Source of the DNA: a virus
Length of the DNA: 64,000 bases
Strand: one strand, 5' to 3'
Virus record (IMG/VR): IMGVR_UViG_3300032083_002615
Coordinates: 1 to 64,000 of that record
The position numbers and the translations under genes are program-made. How positions within the stretch are numbered: the first letter of the stretch is position 1; each line of letters begins with the position of its first letter. Shown one piece after another: positions 6,070-15,533 of the stretch. The notes beneath the pieces are model-generated. The model was not told the origin of the DNA. It did no database searches and saw only the letters and a list, made by a program, of their open reading frames with translations.

Positions 6070-7233
6070 ATGATAAATAATTTTTTCGACATAAAAGACG
6101 AATTTGATTTCGAAACAGAAAAACAGAATCTAATTGATAATTTAGATATGTTAAAATCTATGCCTGTACAAGAACAAACATTGTATAAGAAATGGTTAGA
6201 ATTTAATAAAGATGAATCTACTCGTCAGAAGTTTATTAAAAATTATCCTAAAGCAGAAATTCTATATAACAATATATGGAAACCAACAAACATATTAGAT
6301 AAAGAACTTACCATTAAAGAAATTGAAAACCTTGAACCAATTGTTGAATTAGCTAAAACAGCTGAAACTTGGACTTTGTTAAGAACATTAATATCCACTA
6401 TGGAGTTCTCAGCAAATCCAGGTAGAAACATTAGATTCTTCGTTAGAGATAAAGTTACAGGAAAATATCTTGGAGTTATCTCAGTTGGTTCAGATGTAAC
6501 TTCAATTAAAGTTAGAGATGATTATATTGGTTGGACTAAAGATAATAAATTTGTAGACCATAAACTTAATCATACTTGTATCGGAACATCAATAGTTCCA
6601 ACACAACCTTTAGGTTTTAACTTTCTTGGTGGTAAGTTATTATCAGCATTAGTAACCACATCTACAATAAGAGACCAATGGCAGAAAAACTATAATGAAG
6701 TTTTAGTTGGTGTTACCACAACATCTCTGTATGGAGTTCATTCTCAATACAATGGAATCCCACATTGGAAAACACTTGGTGAATCAATGGGTAAGATTTC
6801 AATTAAACCTGATGATTCTGTATATAAAGTATGGAGTAATTGGTTAAAAGAAAATCATTTCGAAGAGTTTGATAAAGCCATTAATGCTACAGGTCCTAAA
6901 CAAAATATTTTAAACAGAGTGTTTAGACATTGTGGTATTAAATTAAAAACATATGAACACGGATTTAAACGTGGTGTATTTTTTGCTAATATGTATGATA
7001 ATGGTTTAGAGTATTTGAGAAATGAAATAGAAGAATCTGAATTAGTTATGAAGAAAAAGTTTGTAGAAGATTATGATTATATCAATAGATGGTGGAAGAA
7101 AAAGGCTATTAAACGATATACAAAATTATTAGAACAAGGTCGTATAAAAGATGAGACATTATTTTACAATGATATGTTTAATATGACTTGGGAAGAGGCT
7201 AGAGAAAAATATTTAGGAGAAGTAGGAAGATGA
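6070..7233 (+). CDS. DruA-like (DUF4338) protein
   Basis: The central part (about residues 115-245) has the order of motifs I associate with DUF4338, the family of Druantia protein DruA: a FFVRDKVTGKYLGVISVGSD strand pair, RDDYIGW, then IVPTQPLG, LGGKLLSALVTTS, a Tyr-x-x-x-Leu stretch and VGVTTTSLYG with HSQYNGI. DruA is one of several proteins in the Druantia anti-phage system, and its biochemical activity is unestablished. No other Druantia component (for example the large helicase DruE) is next to it. The N-terminal 110 residues are helical, and the C-terminal 100 residues are helical and charged. It starts within 6 bases of a promoter -10 box and lacks a ribosome site. The stop overlaps the HD gene (ATGA). 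A DNA-related phage function, or an inhibitor-like decoy, is inferred. Confidence 0.6.
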   Translation: MINNFFDIKDEFDFETEKQNLIDNLDMLKSMPVQEQTLYKKWLEFNKDESTRQKFIKNYPKAEILYNNIWKPTNILDKELTIKEIENLEPIVELAKTAETWTLLRTLISTMEFSANPGRNIRFFVRDKVTGKYLGVISVGSDVTSIKVRDDYIGWTKDNKFVDHKLNHTCIGTSIVPTQPLGFNFLGGKLLSALVTTSTIRDQWQKNYNEVLVGVTTTSLYGVHSQYNGIPHWKTLGESMGKISIKPDDSVYKVWSNWLKENHFEEFDKAINATGPKQNILNRVFRHCGIKLKTYEHGFKRGVFFANMYDNGLEYLRNEIEESELVMKKKFVEDYDYINRWWKKKAIKRYTKLLEQGRIKDETLFYNDMFNMTWEEAREKYLGEVGR

Positions 7234-7955
7234 TAAATCAAGAACAAATGGATAACAATTGGAATGAGTTAATGTCAATCATTGATAAACATTTTGATGG
7301 TAAACAAAAAGAAAATATTTTGAAGTTACATAGTGACTTTGAAACAGAATATAAAACTGCACCAGCATCTGGTAGACCAAACTACCACAATTGTTTTAAA
7401 GGTGGTTATCTTGACCATGTTTTACATGTGATTAAAAATTCACTAATGATTAAGAAACAATATGAAATGAATGGTGTTAAAGTAATACATTCAGATTCTG
7501 ATGTTGTGTTAGCAGCTATGTTTCACGATTTAGGTAAACTTGGCGATGGTACACAACCTTATTACAAATATCAAACTGATGATTGGAGAAGAAAAAAACT
7601 AAAAGAGTATTATACTCATAACAAAGATTTAGATTATATGACAGTTCATGATAGAGCTTTATGGTTGTTAGCTAAATATCACGTTGATGTTAATCCACAT
7701 GTTTACAAAGCTATTTTATGTGCTGATGGTTTATTCGACCCAGCAGCTGAAACTTATTTTAAATCTTATGTAGATACAAGACATGTTCTTGGTTCAATAG
7801 TTCACTTCGGTGATTGGTTATCTACGATTTGTGAAAAACAAACTTGGTTACAAGGTGAAGAAGAACATTCAGATGAAGCTGAAACTAAATTCAAAGAAGT
7901 TCCAAAAGAACAAATTGATAATATGAAAGCTAAGTTTGACGAGCTTTTTAATTAG
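7230..7955 (+). CDS. HD-domain phosphohydrolase
   Basis: The 241-residue protein carries the HD metal site: a first His in GGYLDHVLHVI (about 65-75), the HD doublet in AAMFHDLGKLG (about 103-113), and later acidic residues in the helical core. HD enzymes hydrolyse phosphate esters of nucleotides (dNTPs, (p)ppGpp, cyclic nucleotides). The substrate here is not evident; a phage nucleotidase or alarmone hydrolase is plausible. The ATG overlaps the DruA-like stop by four bases, so the two genes are translationally coupled and may act together. The length fits single-domain HD proteins. Confidence 0.78.
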   Translation: MINQEQMDNNWNELMSIIDKHFDGKQKENILKLHSDFETEYKTAPASGRPNYHNCFKGGYLDHVLHVIKNSLMIKKQYEMNGVKVIHSDSDVVLAAMFHDLGKLGDGTQPYYKYQTDDWRRKKLKEYYTHNKDLDYMTVHDRALWLLAKYHVDVNPHVYKAILCADGLFDPAAETYFKSYVDTRHVLGSIVHFGDWLSTICEKQTWLQGEEEHSDEAETKFKEVPKEQIDNMKAKFDELFN

Positions 7956-7964
7956 GAGATTATT

Positions 7965-8243
7965 ATGTGGATATTTTTAACAATATTATTTTTTATAATT
8001 AGTATCTTTACATCTACACTGGTGTATTACTCTTTACGAAGAATAACACAATACGAAGAATTAATTTTAGAAATTCAACAAGTGATTAAATTCTCAACAG
8101 AGAAAATGAAGCTTGTTGATTCTAAAGGACATTATGAATCAGATGATGAGACTGGTTTTTTCTTTGAACAATTAAAACAAATACAATTATCTCTTGATGA
8201 GATATTTGAAGAGGAGACACAAGATGCCAAAAAAGAAAGCTAA
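7965..8243 (+). CDS. single-span membrane protein, 92 aa
   Basis: TAGGAG overlaps the previous stop region and sets the start. The first 25 residues are a membrane span (WIFLTILFFIISIFTSTLVYY), followed by an acidic helical domain with the conserved-looking VDSKGHYESDDETGFFFEQ. The last 20 bases overlap the start of the late sigma gene, so expression is coupled to gp55. No function known; similar short proteins occur next to gp55 in related phages, to my recollection. Confidence 0.65.
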   Translation: MWIFLTILFFIISIFTSTLVYYSLRRITQYEELILEIQQVIKFSTEKMKLVDSKGHYESDDETGFFFEQLKQIQLSLDEIFEEETQDAKKES

Positions 8244-8925
8244 AAGAAAAGTATATTTTGGAAAAGAAGTTCAAGACGCAATTATAGATTATAATTCTTC
8301 AACAGACCACGAAGAACGAAATGTTATTTATCAACATAGAATACATAAAGCATTTGACAAGTTAGCTGAGAATATAATTAATACTTTTAAATTTACTTAT
8401 TTTGATTATGGGTTTGAAGATATTAAACATGAAGTAGTGGCTTTTATGGTAATGAATATGCACAAATATGACCACACCAAAGGTTCAAAAGCATTTAGTT
8501 ATTTTTCAGTTGTGGCTAAAAATTATTTGATTCTTCACAATAATAACAATTACAAAAAATTAAAATCTCACGATAATATGGACGCATTGGATAGACAAAG
8601 TAAATCAACTGGTTTTAAAGAATCTGATTACACAACATTAACAGAAGAAATTGTTGAATACTTTGATAATAATATGAACACTATATTTAAAAAAGATAGA
8701 GATTTAAGAATCGGATATGCTATTATTGACTTAATGAAACAAAGAGAAGATATTGAAAACTTTAATAAAAAAGCTATTTACATTTTGATTAGAGAAATGA
8801 CTGATGTAGAAACCACACATATAACATCAGTTGTCAATACTTTAAAAAAACACTATAAAAAACTATTGGATAAATACTATACCAATGGTTCAATCCTCTT
8901 CAATTCATCAAGTTCATTCTTTTAA
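8224..8925 (+). CDS. gp55: late-transcription sigma factor (T4 gp55-like)
   Basis: The product (233 residues from this start) resembles T4 gp55, a minimal sigma factor that recruits host RNA polymerase to late promoters together with gp33 and the gp45 clamp. The central section shows sigma region-2-like features: DIKHEVVAFMVMNMHKYDHTK, then SKAFSYFSVVAKNYLI. The C-terminus ends with a hydrophobic/aromatic tail (SSSSFF), comparable to the clamp-binding tail of gp55. GAGGAG at 8211-8216 with 7-base spacing selects ATG 8224 over an in-frame ATG at 8194. A terminator follows, and the first strong late-promoter motif lies 57 bases after the stop. Confidence 0.82.
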   Translation: MPKKKAKRKVYFGKEVQDAIIDYNSSTDHEERNVIYQHRIHKAFDKLAENIINTFKFTYFDYGFEDIKHEVVAFMVMNMHKYDHTKGSKAFSYFSVVAKNYLILHNNNNYKKLKSHDNMDALDRQSKSTGFKESDYTTLTEEIVEYFDNNMNTIFKKDRDLRIGYAIIDLMKQREDIENFNKKAIYILIREMTDVETTHITSVVNTLKKHYKKLLDKYYTNGSILFNSSSSFF

Positions 8926-8931
8926 ATAATT

Positions 8932-8955
8932 AACCCACTTCATTGTGGGTTTTTT
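8932..8955 (+). terminator. intrinsic terminator after gp55
   Basis: AACCCAC (8932-8938) pairs with GTGGGTT (8945-8951) around TTCATT, followed by a T-run to 8955. Confidence 0.88.
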
Positions 8956-8981
8956 ATTTCATTCAATTTCTTACAAATTTA

Positions 8982-8998
8982 ATATTTATATATGAATA
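8982..8998 (+). promoter_or_regulatory. putative late promoter (ATATTTATATATGAATA)
   Basis: The same motif occurs at 29804, 37509, 50709 and (partly) 61079, each 15-40 bases upstream of a virion or late gene with a good ribosome site. This copy opens the baseplate operon. It is not the T4 sequence TATAAATA on this strand; TATAAATA appears on the other strand. Confidence 0.65.
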
Positions 8999-9019
8999 AG
9001 TACATTCAGAGGAGATTGT

Positions 9020-9418
9020 ATGTCAGACGGAAAAGAAATATTTGAGGGGAAAACCTTTCAAGACTTAACAAAAGATATTTACGAAAATACTTCAAAACGT
9101 AAAGTTCAAATAGATTTGTTAATATCAGAAATACACGGATTCATTACAACCATAGATGATGTGGTATTGGTTGCACCTATTATAAAAGAATATATGGATA
9201 CAGCTGTTCGTAATGACGAACACTTGGTAAAACTTGCTGGTGTATTACAAAGAATCATTTCTAAATCACAGGGTGAATCCGATGAATCAATGTTATTAAG
9301 TGATGAAGAAAAAGCGGAATTAATGGGAACACTTCAAGATACAGTAGAAGATTTACAAAGAGAAAGTGATAAACTTGAGGCTACAAAAAACAAAACAATT
9401 GATTTGGGGACTAACTAA
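9020..9418 (+). CDS. hypothetical structural/assembly protein, 132 aa
   Basis: This is the first gene of the late baseplate operon, with GAGGAG 8 bases upstream. The product is soluble, acidic and mostly helical, with a coiled-coil C-terminus (GTLQDTVEDLQRESDKLEATKNK). The middle stretch (DDVVLVAPIIKEYMDTAVRNDE) may form a helix pair. Similar proteins precede the gp5-like gene in marine T4-like phages, but I know no assigned function. The stop overlaps the next start (TAATG). Confidence 0.65.
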   Translation: MSDGKEIFEGKTFQDLTKDIYENTSKRKVQIDLLISEIHGFITTIDDVVLVAPIIKEYMDTAVRNDEHLVKLAGVLQRIISKSQGESDESMLLSDEEKAELMGTLQDTVEDLQRESDKLEATKNKTIDLGTN

Positions 9419-10698
9419 TGGGTTCAGTATTTGTAACACAACCTGATAGAACTGTAAAAGGATTTTTAAATAAAGAATATCCTGTTCCTTTTTATTTACA
9501 ATTTGTAGCTGGTTATTGTGTTGAAGTAGTGCATTCAGAAGAAAGTTTAAGATACAATGGACCAGAATCTATAAATTCAATCATAGCTTTACCACATTAT
9601 ACTGATAAAGTTTATAAGACAAGAGCTAGTGCTGGTGAGGAATATAGATACTATCCTTTGTTAAGAACAATAAATGATGTTCCCTCAAAGGGAGACCCCG
9701 TATTGTTGTGTACGATTGGTAAAATAAAATATTATCTTGGACCATTGAATACAAATGCCAATAGTCCAACTTGGAATGATGACCCATCATTTAGACGTGA
9801 ATTAGTTTTAACAAATAAAAATATTGGCCAAGTTAGTCCAAGAGGTTTAAAAGGTGAGAGTCCTAATTTTAATAAAGAATTATCTTACAGTAGATTAACT
9901 AAAAAAAGAGAAATTGGTTTGGATTATGGTAACGCTATTAATGAAACCACTGGTGATACAATAATTGAAGGTAGACATGGTAATAGTTTAAGAATAGGAA
10001 GTCGTAGTAACAATCCATATGTATTCATATCAAACAAAAGATTTCCAGATAATAACTTAGAGAGTATCGGTGATGGTAGTTTAATCAGTGTAACATCAAA
10101 TGGTTCTTTAAGACAACATTTTAAAAATTTATTTGATGAAGATGGTAATCCAATCACATTTCAATTATCATCTGATAGTGTTGAAGGTAACACATATCCA
10201 ATTGGTGATATTCAATCTGATTTAAATAATGGTGCTGACTCTGATGAAACAATTTACCAATATGGCTCAGTAGACACTGGTGAACTTGATGAAAATGGTG
10301 AGAGAATTTTTGAAGGAACTAATGCAAATCAAATTTTATTCCATTCGGATAGAATAACTTTAAATTCTAAACTTGATGATATTTTTGTATCATCAATAAA
10401 AGATATACACATTGGTGCTGGAAGGCATATATCAATTGGGTCTGCTGATACTTTGAATCTTTTATCATCAAATGTAAATATTGGTAATAGAGAACGAGCT
10501 TTTGAAATGCAACCAATGGTGTTGGGTGATACATTGAAAGAGGTATTGACTAAAATTATAAATTTAATACCAACAATAACAATTCCTACAAGTCTTGGAC
10601 CTCAAGTTCCAACACCAGATATACAAACTAAAGTAACGGAAATTACAACACTTATTGATAGTATTACAAGTGCTTATCATAACATTGAAGGAAACTAA
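9418..10698 (+). CDS. baseplate hub/spike protein, gp5-like without visible lysozyme
   Basis: Residues about 80-115 (PSKGDPVLLCTIGKIKYYLGPLN) look like the OB-fold that begins gp5/VgrG-type spikes. The later part carries repeated short beta motifs (FHSDRITLNSKLDDIFVSS, HIGAGRHISIGSADTLNL, NVNIGN), typical of the triple-stranded beta-helix spike. No T4-lysozyme-like catalytic domain is seen, so it may pierce the outer membrane mechanically. The C-terminal 70 residues are helical. It lies upstream of gp25 and gp6 as in other T4-like baseplate clusters. The assignment rests on position and fold pattern. Confidence 0.62.
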   Translation: MGSVFVTQPDRTVKGFLNKEYPVPFYLQFVAGYCVEVVHSEESLRYNGPESINSIIALPHYTDKVYKTRASAGEEYRYYPLLRTINDVPSKGDPVLLCTIGKIKYYLGPLNTNANSPTWNDDPSFRRELVLTNKNIGQVSPRGLKGESPNFNKELSYSRLTKKREIGLDYGNAINETTGDTIIEGRHGNSLRIGSRSNNPYVFISNKRFPDNNLESIGDGSLISVTSNGSLRQHFKNLFDEDGNPITFQLSSDSVEGNTYPIGDIQSDLNNGADSDETIYQYGSVDTGELDENGERIFEGTNANQILFHSDRITLNSKLDDIFVSSIKDIHIGAGRHISIGSADTLNLLSSNVNIGNRERAFEMQPMVLGDTLKEVLTKIINLIPTITIPTSLGPQVPTPDIQTKVTEITTLIDSITSAYHNIEGN

Positions 10699-10708
10699 AG
10701 AGGTAATT

Positions 10709-11107
10709 ATGAAAAAGAAAAAACCAAATATAAAAACTATAATCAGACAAATCGTTAGAGAAGAAGTTGCGATGGCTATTAAAGAGGTAATAACCGAATT
10801 AAATAAACCAACTGAATCTCAACCAAAACCACAAAAGAAAATAGTTGAGAAAAAATCATTTACATCTAATTCAGTATTGAATGATGTATTGAATGAAACA
10901 GCTCAAGATGATGAATGGAAAACAATGGGTGGTGGACAATATACTTCAGATAGAATGAATGAAGTTATTGGGAAGAACTATGGTGATATGATGAATGGAA
11001 CACAACCAGTTCCATCAAGTGACCCAATGAGTCAGTTCTTAAATAAAGATTATAGTCAGGTATTAGAAAAGTCAATAGAAAAATCTAAAAACAAACTTGG
11101 AAGATAA
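10709..11107 (+). CDS. hypothetical baseplate-region protein, 132 aa
   Basis: An in-frame ATG lies further upstream at 10655, but AGAGG 6 bases before ATG 10709 gives the better start. The N-terminus is a basic helix (KKKKPNIKTIIRQIVREEV), then a proline/lysine linker, then a glycine-rich segment (WKTMGGGQYTSDRMNEVIG) and a C-terminal helix. The N-terminal helix pattern recurs in marine phage virion proteins, but I cannot assign a function. It is followed after two bases by a GTG-started gene. Confidence 0.6.
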   Translation: MKKKKPNIKTIIRQIVREEVAMAIKEVITELNKPTESQPKPQKKIVEKKSFTSNSVLNDVLNETAQDDEWKTMGGGQYTSDRMNEVIGKNYGDMMNGTQPVPSSDPMSQFLNKDYSQVLEKSIEKSKNKLGR

Positions 11108-11109
11108 CA

Positions 11110-11655
11110 GTGGGATTAAGACAAAAATTAATTGATGCTAAGGTAGATGCTTTACAAGAATCAGCACAAGAATCTATTGAAGTAGATACAGGCCCTAATT
11201 CTTATATTTATTTAGAGGCCGATAAAACAGCTAGAGCTATTCTTGAAACATTAAGTGAAGCTAACTTAACCATAACTCAATTAAAAGCTCCTGTTGTGGT
11301 TGAGAGTTTGAAAACACCTGACCAACCTGTAAACATAGAATTAGAAACTTTGTTAGGTGAATATCAACCTGTGTTAAAGGCATTGAGAAAAATAGGTGAC
11401 CCACTTGGACTTGGTGGTATAATAGATAAGTTAGAGGGTGAAATTGAAAAAGCTATAACACCATTATTGGAGGGTGGTGCTAAATTAGCTGGATTGGATT
11501 TGGGAAAAGATGCTGGTGGTTTAGAATCAATTGGTTATGTTTACATAGGTGAAGACCCTGATTCTGTTGAAGATTTTGATGTAGAGGATGAAGATGGTCA
11601 AAGAGAAAACACAACTGTTCATTTATCAGTTGAAGATATTGAGGACTTAATTTAA
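11110..11655 (+). CDS. hypothetical structural protein, 181 aa (GTG start)
   Basis: The gene starts with GTG two bases after the previous stop. The product is acidic, with alternating helices, a Gly-rich central segment (DPLGLGGIID, EGGAKLAGLDLGKDAGG) and an acidic C-terminus (DSVEDFDVEDEDG). No family is recognised. Location between spike and gp25 suggests a baseplate component or assembly factor. The stop overlaps the gp25 start (TAATG). Confidence 0.6.
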   Translation: MGLRQKLIDAKVDALQESAQESIEVDTGPNSYIYLEADKTARAILETLSEANLTITQLKAPVVVESLKTPDQPVNIELETLLGEYQPVLKALRKIGDPLGLGGIIDKLEGEIEKAITPLLEGGAKLAGLDLGKDAGGLESIGYVYIGEDPDSVEDFDVEDEDGQRENTTVHLSVEDIEDLI

Positions 11656-12146
11656 TGGCTATAAAAGATACATCAAGAAAACCATATATTCAAGATAATG
11701 ATACTCGTGTAAAAGTTGGTATTGATTTACCGATTCGTAGGGGTGATGGATTGGATGGATTTTTTGCAACCACTTCAACAACCATTGAAGCTGTAAAAAA
11801 CAATATAAGAAATTTATTACAAACAGAAGAAGGTGAGAGATTTTTCCAACCAAATTTAGGAATAGGATTAAGGCGATTATTATTTGAACACATTACAAAT
11901 GAAAATTTAATCGGTGTACAAGATGCCATATTGGATAAGATGGAATTTTGGTTACCTTTTGTAGAAGTAAGAAACATACAAGTTTTAAGTAGAGACGACT
12001 CTACGGACATAGGAGTAAATGAAATCAGAGTAAAAATAGATTTTAACATTAAACAAGACCCAAACACTTTGGATTCAATAACATTAGATTTTTCATCTGA
12101 TATATCAGAACCTGAATCCTCAATAACTAGTGGTGGTGGATATTAA
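11655..12146 (+). CDS. gp25: baseplate wedge protein gp25-like
   Basis: The 163-residue protein shows the GPW/gp25 fold hallmark: a helix-loop with NNIRNLLQTEEGERFFQPN followed by LGIGLRRLLFE, then the beta strands EVRNIQVLSR and IRVKIDFNI. gp25 is a conserved inner-baseplate wedge component related to the lysozyme-like fold of type VI secretion TssE, and it nucleates sheath attachment. The gene order spike, small proteins, gp25, gp6 matches T4-like baseplates. The C-terminus has an extra Ser/Gly-rich tail of about 15 residues. Confidence 0.9.
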   Translation: MAIKDTSRKPYIQDNDTRVKVGIDLPIRRGDGLDGFFATTSTTIEAVKNNIRNLLQTEEGERFFQPNLGIGLRRLLFEHITNENLIGVQDAILDKMEFWLPFVEVRNIQVLSRDDSTDIGVNEIRVKIDFNIKQDPNTLDSITLDFSSDISEPESSITSGGGY

Positions 12147-12159
12147 TTGGAGATAAAAA

Positions 12160-14412
12160 ATGCCAACATATGGTAATGAAAATTTTAAAGAATCAAATGT
12201 AAATTATTTAAATAAAGATTTTTCAGCATTAAAACAATCATTGATGAATTATGCTAAATCTTATTTTCCAGATACTTATCGTGATTTTAATGAAACATCA
12301 CCTGGTATGATGTTATTGGAAATGAACGCTTATGTGGGTGATGTATTGTCATTTTATATTGACCAACAATATCGTGAATTATTATTACCATTAGCTGAAG
12401 AAAGAAGAAACATAATCACAATGGCTAAAATGTTTGGTTATAAAGTTAAACCAATTGTTCCAGCTTATGTTGATTTAACCTTTACATCAAATGTTGATGT
12501 TGATAGTGGTGATACATCAAAAGTAGATTATGATAATGCTGGTGTGTTTGACCCAGGTATTGAAATAGTTTCATCAACTAATTCAAACACAACCTTTGTA
12601 ACATTAGAACCAATTGATTTTAAAATAGAGCAAGAGAATGATACTAATACAATTGGAACAACTGCTGATACTGGTTTAGCTTCAACCTATACATTATCAA
12701 GAACCGTAAGAGCCGTAAGTGCAACTGAAAAAACAATTACATTCCAAGTTGGAATACCTGAAAAATTTAAAACACTTACCATACCAGATACTAATGTGAT
12801 TGATATTATTTCTTGTGTGGATTCGAATAATAACAATTGGTATGAAGTTGATTTCTTAGCACAAGACAAAGTTCCAATTTCAACTCATTATACTGATGAT
12901 GTGGATAGAGAATCTGCATACATTGATTTTCAAGGTAATACATCAGTAGAAGCCGTACCTTATTCATTGACTTACATCACATCACCGAAAAGATTTACTC
13001 GTGAAACAAATCAAGACAATACGACTTCACTTGTGTTTGGTAATGGAGTTCTAAAAGATGGGGAAACTATTGATGATGGGTTTATTGATATGGAACAAGT
13101 TGGAATCATAATACCTGGACAAACAAATGATTTAAATCAATCTATCGACCCATTGTTAGGTGATGAGTATTCAACATTAGGTGAAACACCAAACAATACA
13201 ACTTTAACAATTACTTATCGTGTTGGTGGTGGAATTAATTCAAATGTCCCAAGTGGTGATTTAACCACTTTACCAACTGTATCAGCTGTATTAGGAACAT
13301 CTACTTTAACAAGTGTAACTAATGATACACCAGCTCGTGGTGGTAAAGATGAAGAGGATACGATTGAAATAAAAGAAAAGGCCAAAGCTTTTTTCTCAAC
13401 ACAAAACAGATGTGTGACTAAAGAAGATTATGAAGCGAGAGTATTAAACATTCCAGCTAAGTTTGGAAACATAGCAAAAGCATATGTGACAAGAGAAGCT
13501 CCTGAAATTGCTGGTGATTCTAATTTAACACAATTACAAAACTATTTTAATGATATAGATAGTGGTGTTACTTTTTTCCGAAACTACATTAATTCACCAC
13601 AATTTACATTAAATTTAAACAACTTAATCGATGGGACAGGCAATATCGAAACAGTGATAAATGGATTGGATGCCATTCTAGCATCAGAGATTGACAATAT
13701 TGAACAACCTGATATAAGTAATTTAGCTAGAGAATTGGAATTAGGAACAATAAACATTTATGTATTGGGATATAATAATAAAAAACAATTAGTTGGTAAT
13801 CCACACTCGAATATATTAGGAACTGATGATAATTTACCAACAACTTTAACATCAAATCTAAAAAATTATTTAAATAACTTTAAAATATTGACTGATGTTG
13901 TAACAATCAATGATGGGTACATTGTAAACTTTGGGGTGTTTTTTGATGTCATAGCTGAAAAATATGCTGATAAACAAAAAGTAAAATTAGATTGTATACA
14001 AAAAATAAAAGATTATTTTAGAATTGAAAAAATGCAATTCAATCAACCAATTTATAAAAGTAATTTAGAATTTGAATTAATGGGTGTTGAAGGTGTTCGT
14101 TCAATTGGACATGTAACCATTACACAAGAGAATGATTATTTTATTCCTGATGGTGGAGGTGAAAATTTAGATTCACCAACATATACTTATTCATTTGATA
14201 ATAGTGTACTTGAAGTTGATATAGATGGTGAACCTGGAGAAGATGGAACTTTTGTAATAGCTGATGGTGGTACAGATGGTTATGGTTATAAATATGATTT
14301 TGCAAGAGCACTATCGGAAGATGGTACAATTATAGTTCCACCAAATGTGGCAACACCAACGGTTTTTGAATTAAAGAATCCAAACCAAAACATACAAGGG
14401 AGAGTTAGATAA
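12160..14412 (+). CDS. gp6: baseplate wedge protein gp6-like (baseplate J family)
   Basis: The N-terminus (NYLNKDFSALKQSLMNYAKSY, then ETSPGMMLLEMNAYVGDVLSFY) matches the gp6/baseplate J N-terminal dimer domain. Later sections show the typical KAKAFFSTQNRCVTKEDYEARVLN motif around residue 405-430. gp6 forms the iris-like inner ring of the baseplate that triggers sheath contraction. The length (750 residues) is somewhat greater than T4 gp6. GGAGAT precedes the ATG. The C-terminal 60 residues are Gly/Asp-rich and may contact the next protein. The stop overlaps the following gene's start. Confidence 0.9.
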   Translation: MPTYGNENFKESNVNYLNKDFSALKQSLMNYAKSYFPDTYRDFNETSPGMMLLEMNAYVGDVLSFYIDQQYRELLLPLAEERRNIITMAKMFGYKVKPIVPAYVDLTFTSNVDVDSGDTSKVDYDNAGVFDPGIEIVSSTNSNTTFVTLEPIDFKIEQENDTNTIGTTADTGLASTYTLSRTVRAVSATEKTITFQVGIPEKFKTLTIPDTNVIDIISCVDSNNNNWYEVDFLAQDKVPISTHYTDDVDRESAYIDFQGNTSVEAVPYSLTYITSPKRFTRETNQDNTTSLVFGNGVLKDGETIDDGFIDMEQVGIIIPGQTNDLNQSIDPLLGDEYSTLGETPNNTTLTITYRVGGGINSNVPSGDLTTLPTVSAVLGTSTLTSVTNDTPARGGKDEEDTIEIKEKAKAFFSTQNRCVTKEDYEARVLNIPAKFGNIAKAYVTREAPEIAGDSNLTQLQNYFNDIDSGVTFFRNYINSPQFTLNLNNLIDGTGNIETVINGLDAILASEIDNIEQPDISNLARELELGTINIYVLGYNNKKQLVGNPHSNILGTDDNLPTTLTSNLKNYLNNFKILTDVVTINDGYIVNFGVFFDVIAEKYADKQKVKLDCIQKIKDYFRIEKMQFNQPIYKSNLEFELMGVEGVRSIGHVTITQENDYFIPDGGGENLDSPTYTYSFDNSVLEVDIDGEPGEDGTFVIADGGTDGYGYKYDFARALSEDGTIIVPPNVATPTVFELKNPNQNIQGRVR

Positions 14413-15533
14413 TGCATCATTTTATTTTTCCAAATCAAGACACTTGGATTTCAAGTGGTTCAAATAAAATAACAGGTGAAACTTTTACAGACCAAAACTT
14501 TGGACGAGACCAAATACTTGAAGTCAAGAAAGAATTTGATAATTTTTCATTTGATTTTCCAACAAGAGCATTGGTTCAATTTAGTGGAACGGAATTTACA
14601 GAATTGTCTAAATCAGTAGCGGATGGAACAATAGCTTCTGATGCAAAATACTATTTAAGACTTTATGAAGCTGAAGGTAATGCAGAAATGACAGAAGAAT
14701 ATACTTTAGCTATTCAACCAATATCACAATCTTGGGATGAAGGTACAGGTAAATTTGGTGACAATCCAAAAAATACTAATGGTTGTAGTTTTGATAATCG
14801 TAGTAATCCAATTGGTGGAACTGCAACTGCTTGGGCTGATGTGGGTGGTACAGTCTTGAGTGTTAGTCAATCAACACAAGCTTTTTCAAATCAGTCACCT
14901 GATGTAAATGTAGAAGTAACCGATATGGTAAATATGTGGTTAGAGGGTAAAGAAGAAAACTATGGAATGTTAATTCGTTTTAGTGGAAGTCAAGAAACAG
15001 ATTCAACAACATTGGGTAATTTAAAATTCTTTTCAAGAAACACACATACGATTTTCTCACCAAGATTAGAAGTTCGTTGGGATGACCATATTGCTTGCAG
15101 TGGTTCAAACACAGGTTCATTAACTCAAATAACATCAAGTGGATTAGCTGATAACTTTTTATATATGAAAGGATTACGAGAAAGTTATAAAGTAGGTGAG
15201 CGAGTTAAGTTTAGAGTTGGTGCTAGAAAAAGATATATTCAAAAAACTTTTTCTACATCAGTTCAAACCGTAACTGGTTCATTCATACCTGAAAACAGTG
15301 GTTCATATGCTATTAAAGATGTGGCTACTGATGAGTTCATTGTTCCATTTGAAGATAATCAAGATACAAGTTATACAAAACTTAGTTGTGATAGTGATTC
15401 AAATTATTTCATTCAATACTTGGATGGTTTCTATCCTGATAGAGTTTATAAAATTTTATTAAAATTAAAATTAGATGATGGGCAGGAACAAGTATTTGAT
15501 GATGATTTTGAATTTGTAGTGAAAAGGAAATAG
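14412..15533 (+). CDS. baseplate-associated protein with DNRLRE/CBM96-like domain
   Basis: Residues about 1-235 follow the pattern of the DNRLRE/CBM96 beta-sandwich: an opening QDTWISSG, the strand RALVQFSG, the AKYYLRLYEAEG strand, TDMVNMWLEGKEENYGMLIRFSG and the closing SPRLEVRWDD. This domain family binds polysaccharide or decorates extracellular proteins. The C-terminal third is another beta domain (GERVKFRVGARKRY, KILLKLKLDDGQ). It overlaps the gp6 stop and probably decorates the wedge or acts in place of T4 gp7/gp8/gp10. The fold call is by pattern; the carbohydrate role is inferred. Confidence 0.6.
   Translation: MHHFIFPNQDTWISSGSNKITGETFTDQNFGRDQILEVKKEFDNFSFDFPTRALVQFSGTEFTELSKSVADGTIASDAKYYLRLYEAEGNAEMTEEYTLAIQPISQSWDEGTGKFGDNPKNTNGCSFDNRSNPIGGTATAWADVGGTVLSVSQSTQAFSNQSPDVNVEVTDMVNMWLEGKEENYGMLIRFSGSQETDSTTLGNLKFFSRNTHTIFSPRLEVRWDDHIACSGSNTGSLTQITSSGLADNFLYMKGLRESYKVGERVKFRVGARKRYIQKTFSTSVQTVTGSFIPENSGSYAIKDVATDEFIVPFEDNQDTSYTKLSCDSDSNYFIQYLDGFYPDRVYKILLKLKLDDGQEQVFDDDFEFVVKRK

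Noticed and set aside
8194-8223. Longer gp55 start
   Set aside because: GAGGAG with ideal spacing precedes ATG 8224; the longer form would start inside the previous gene without a ribosome site.
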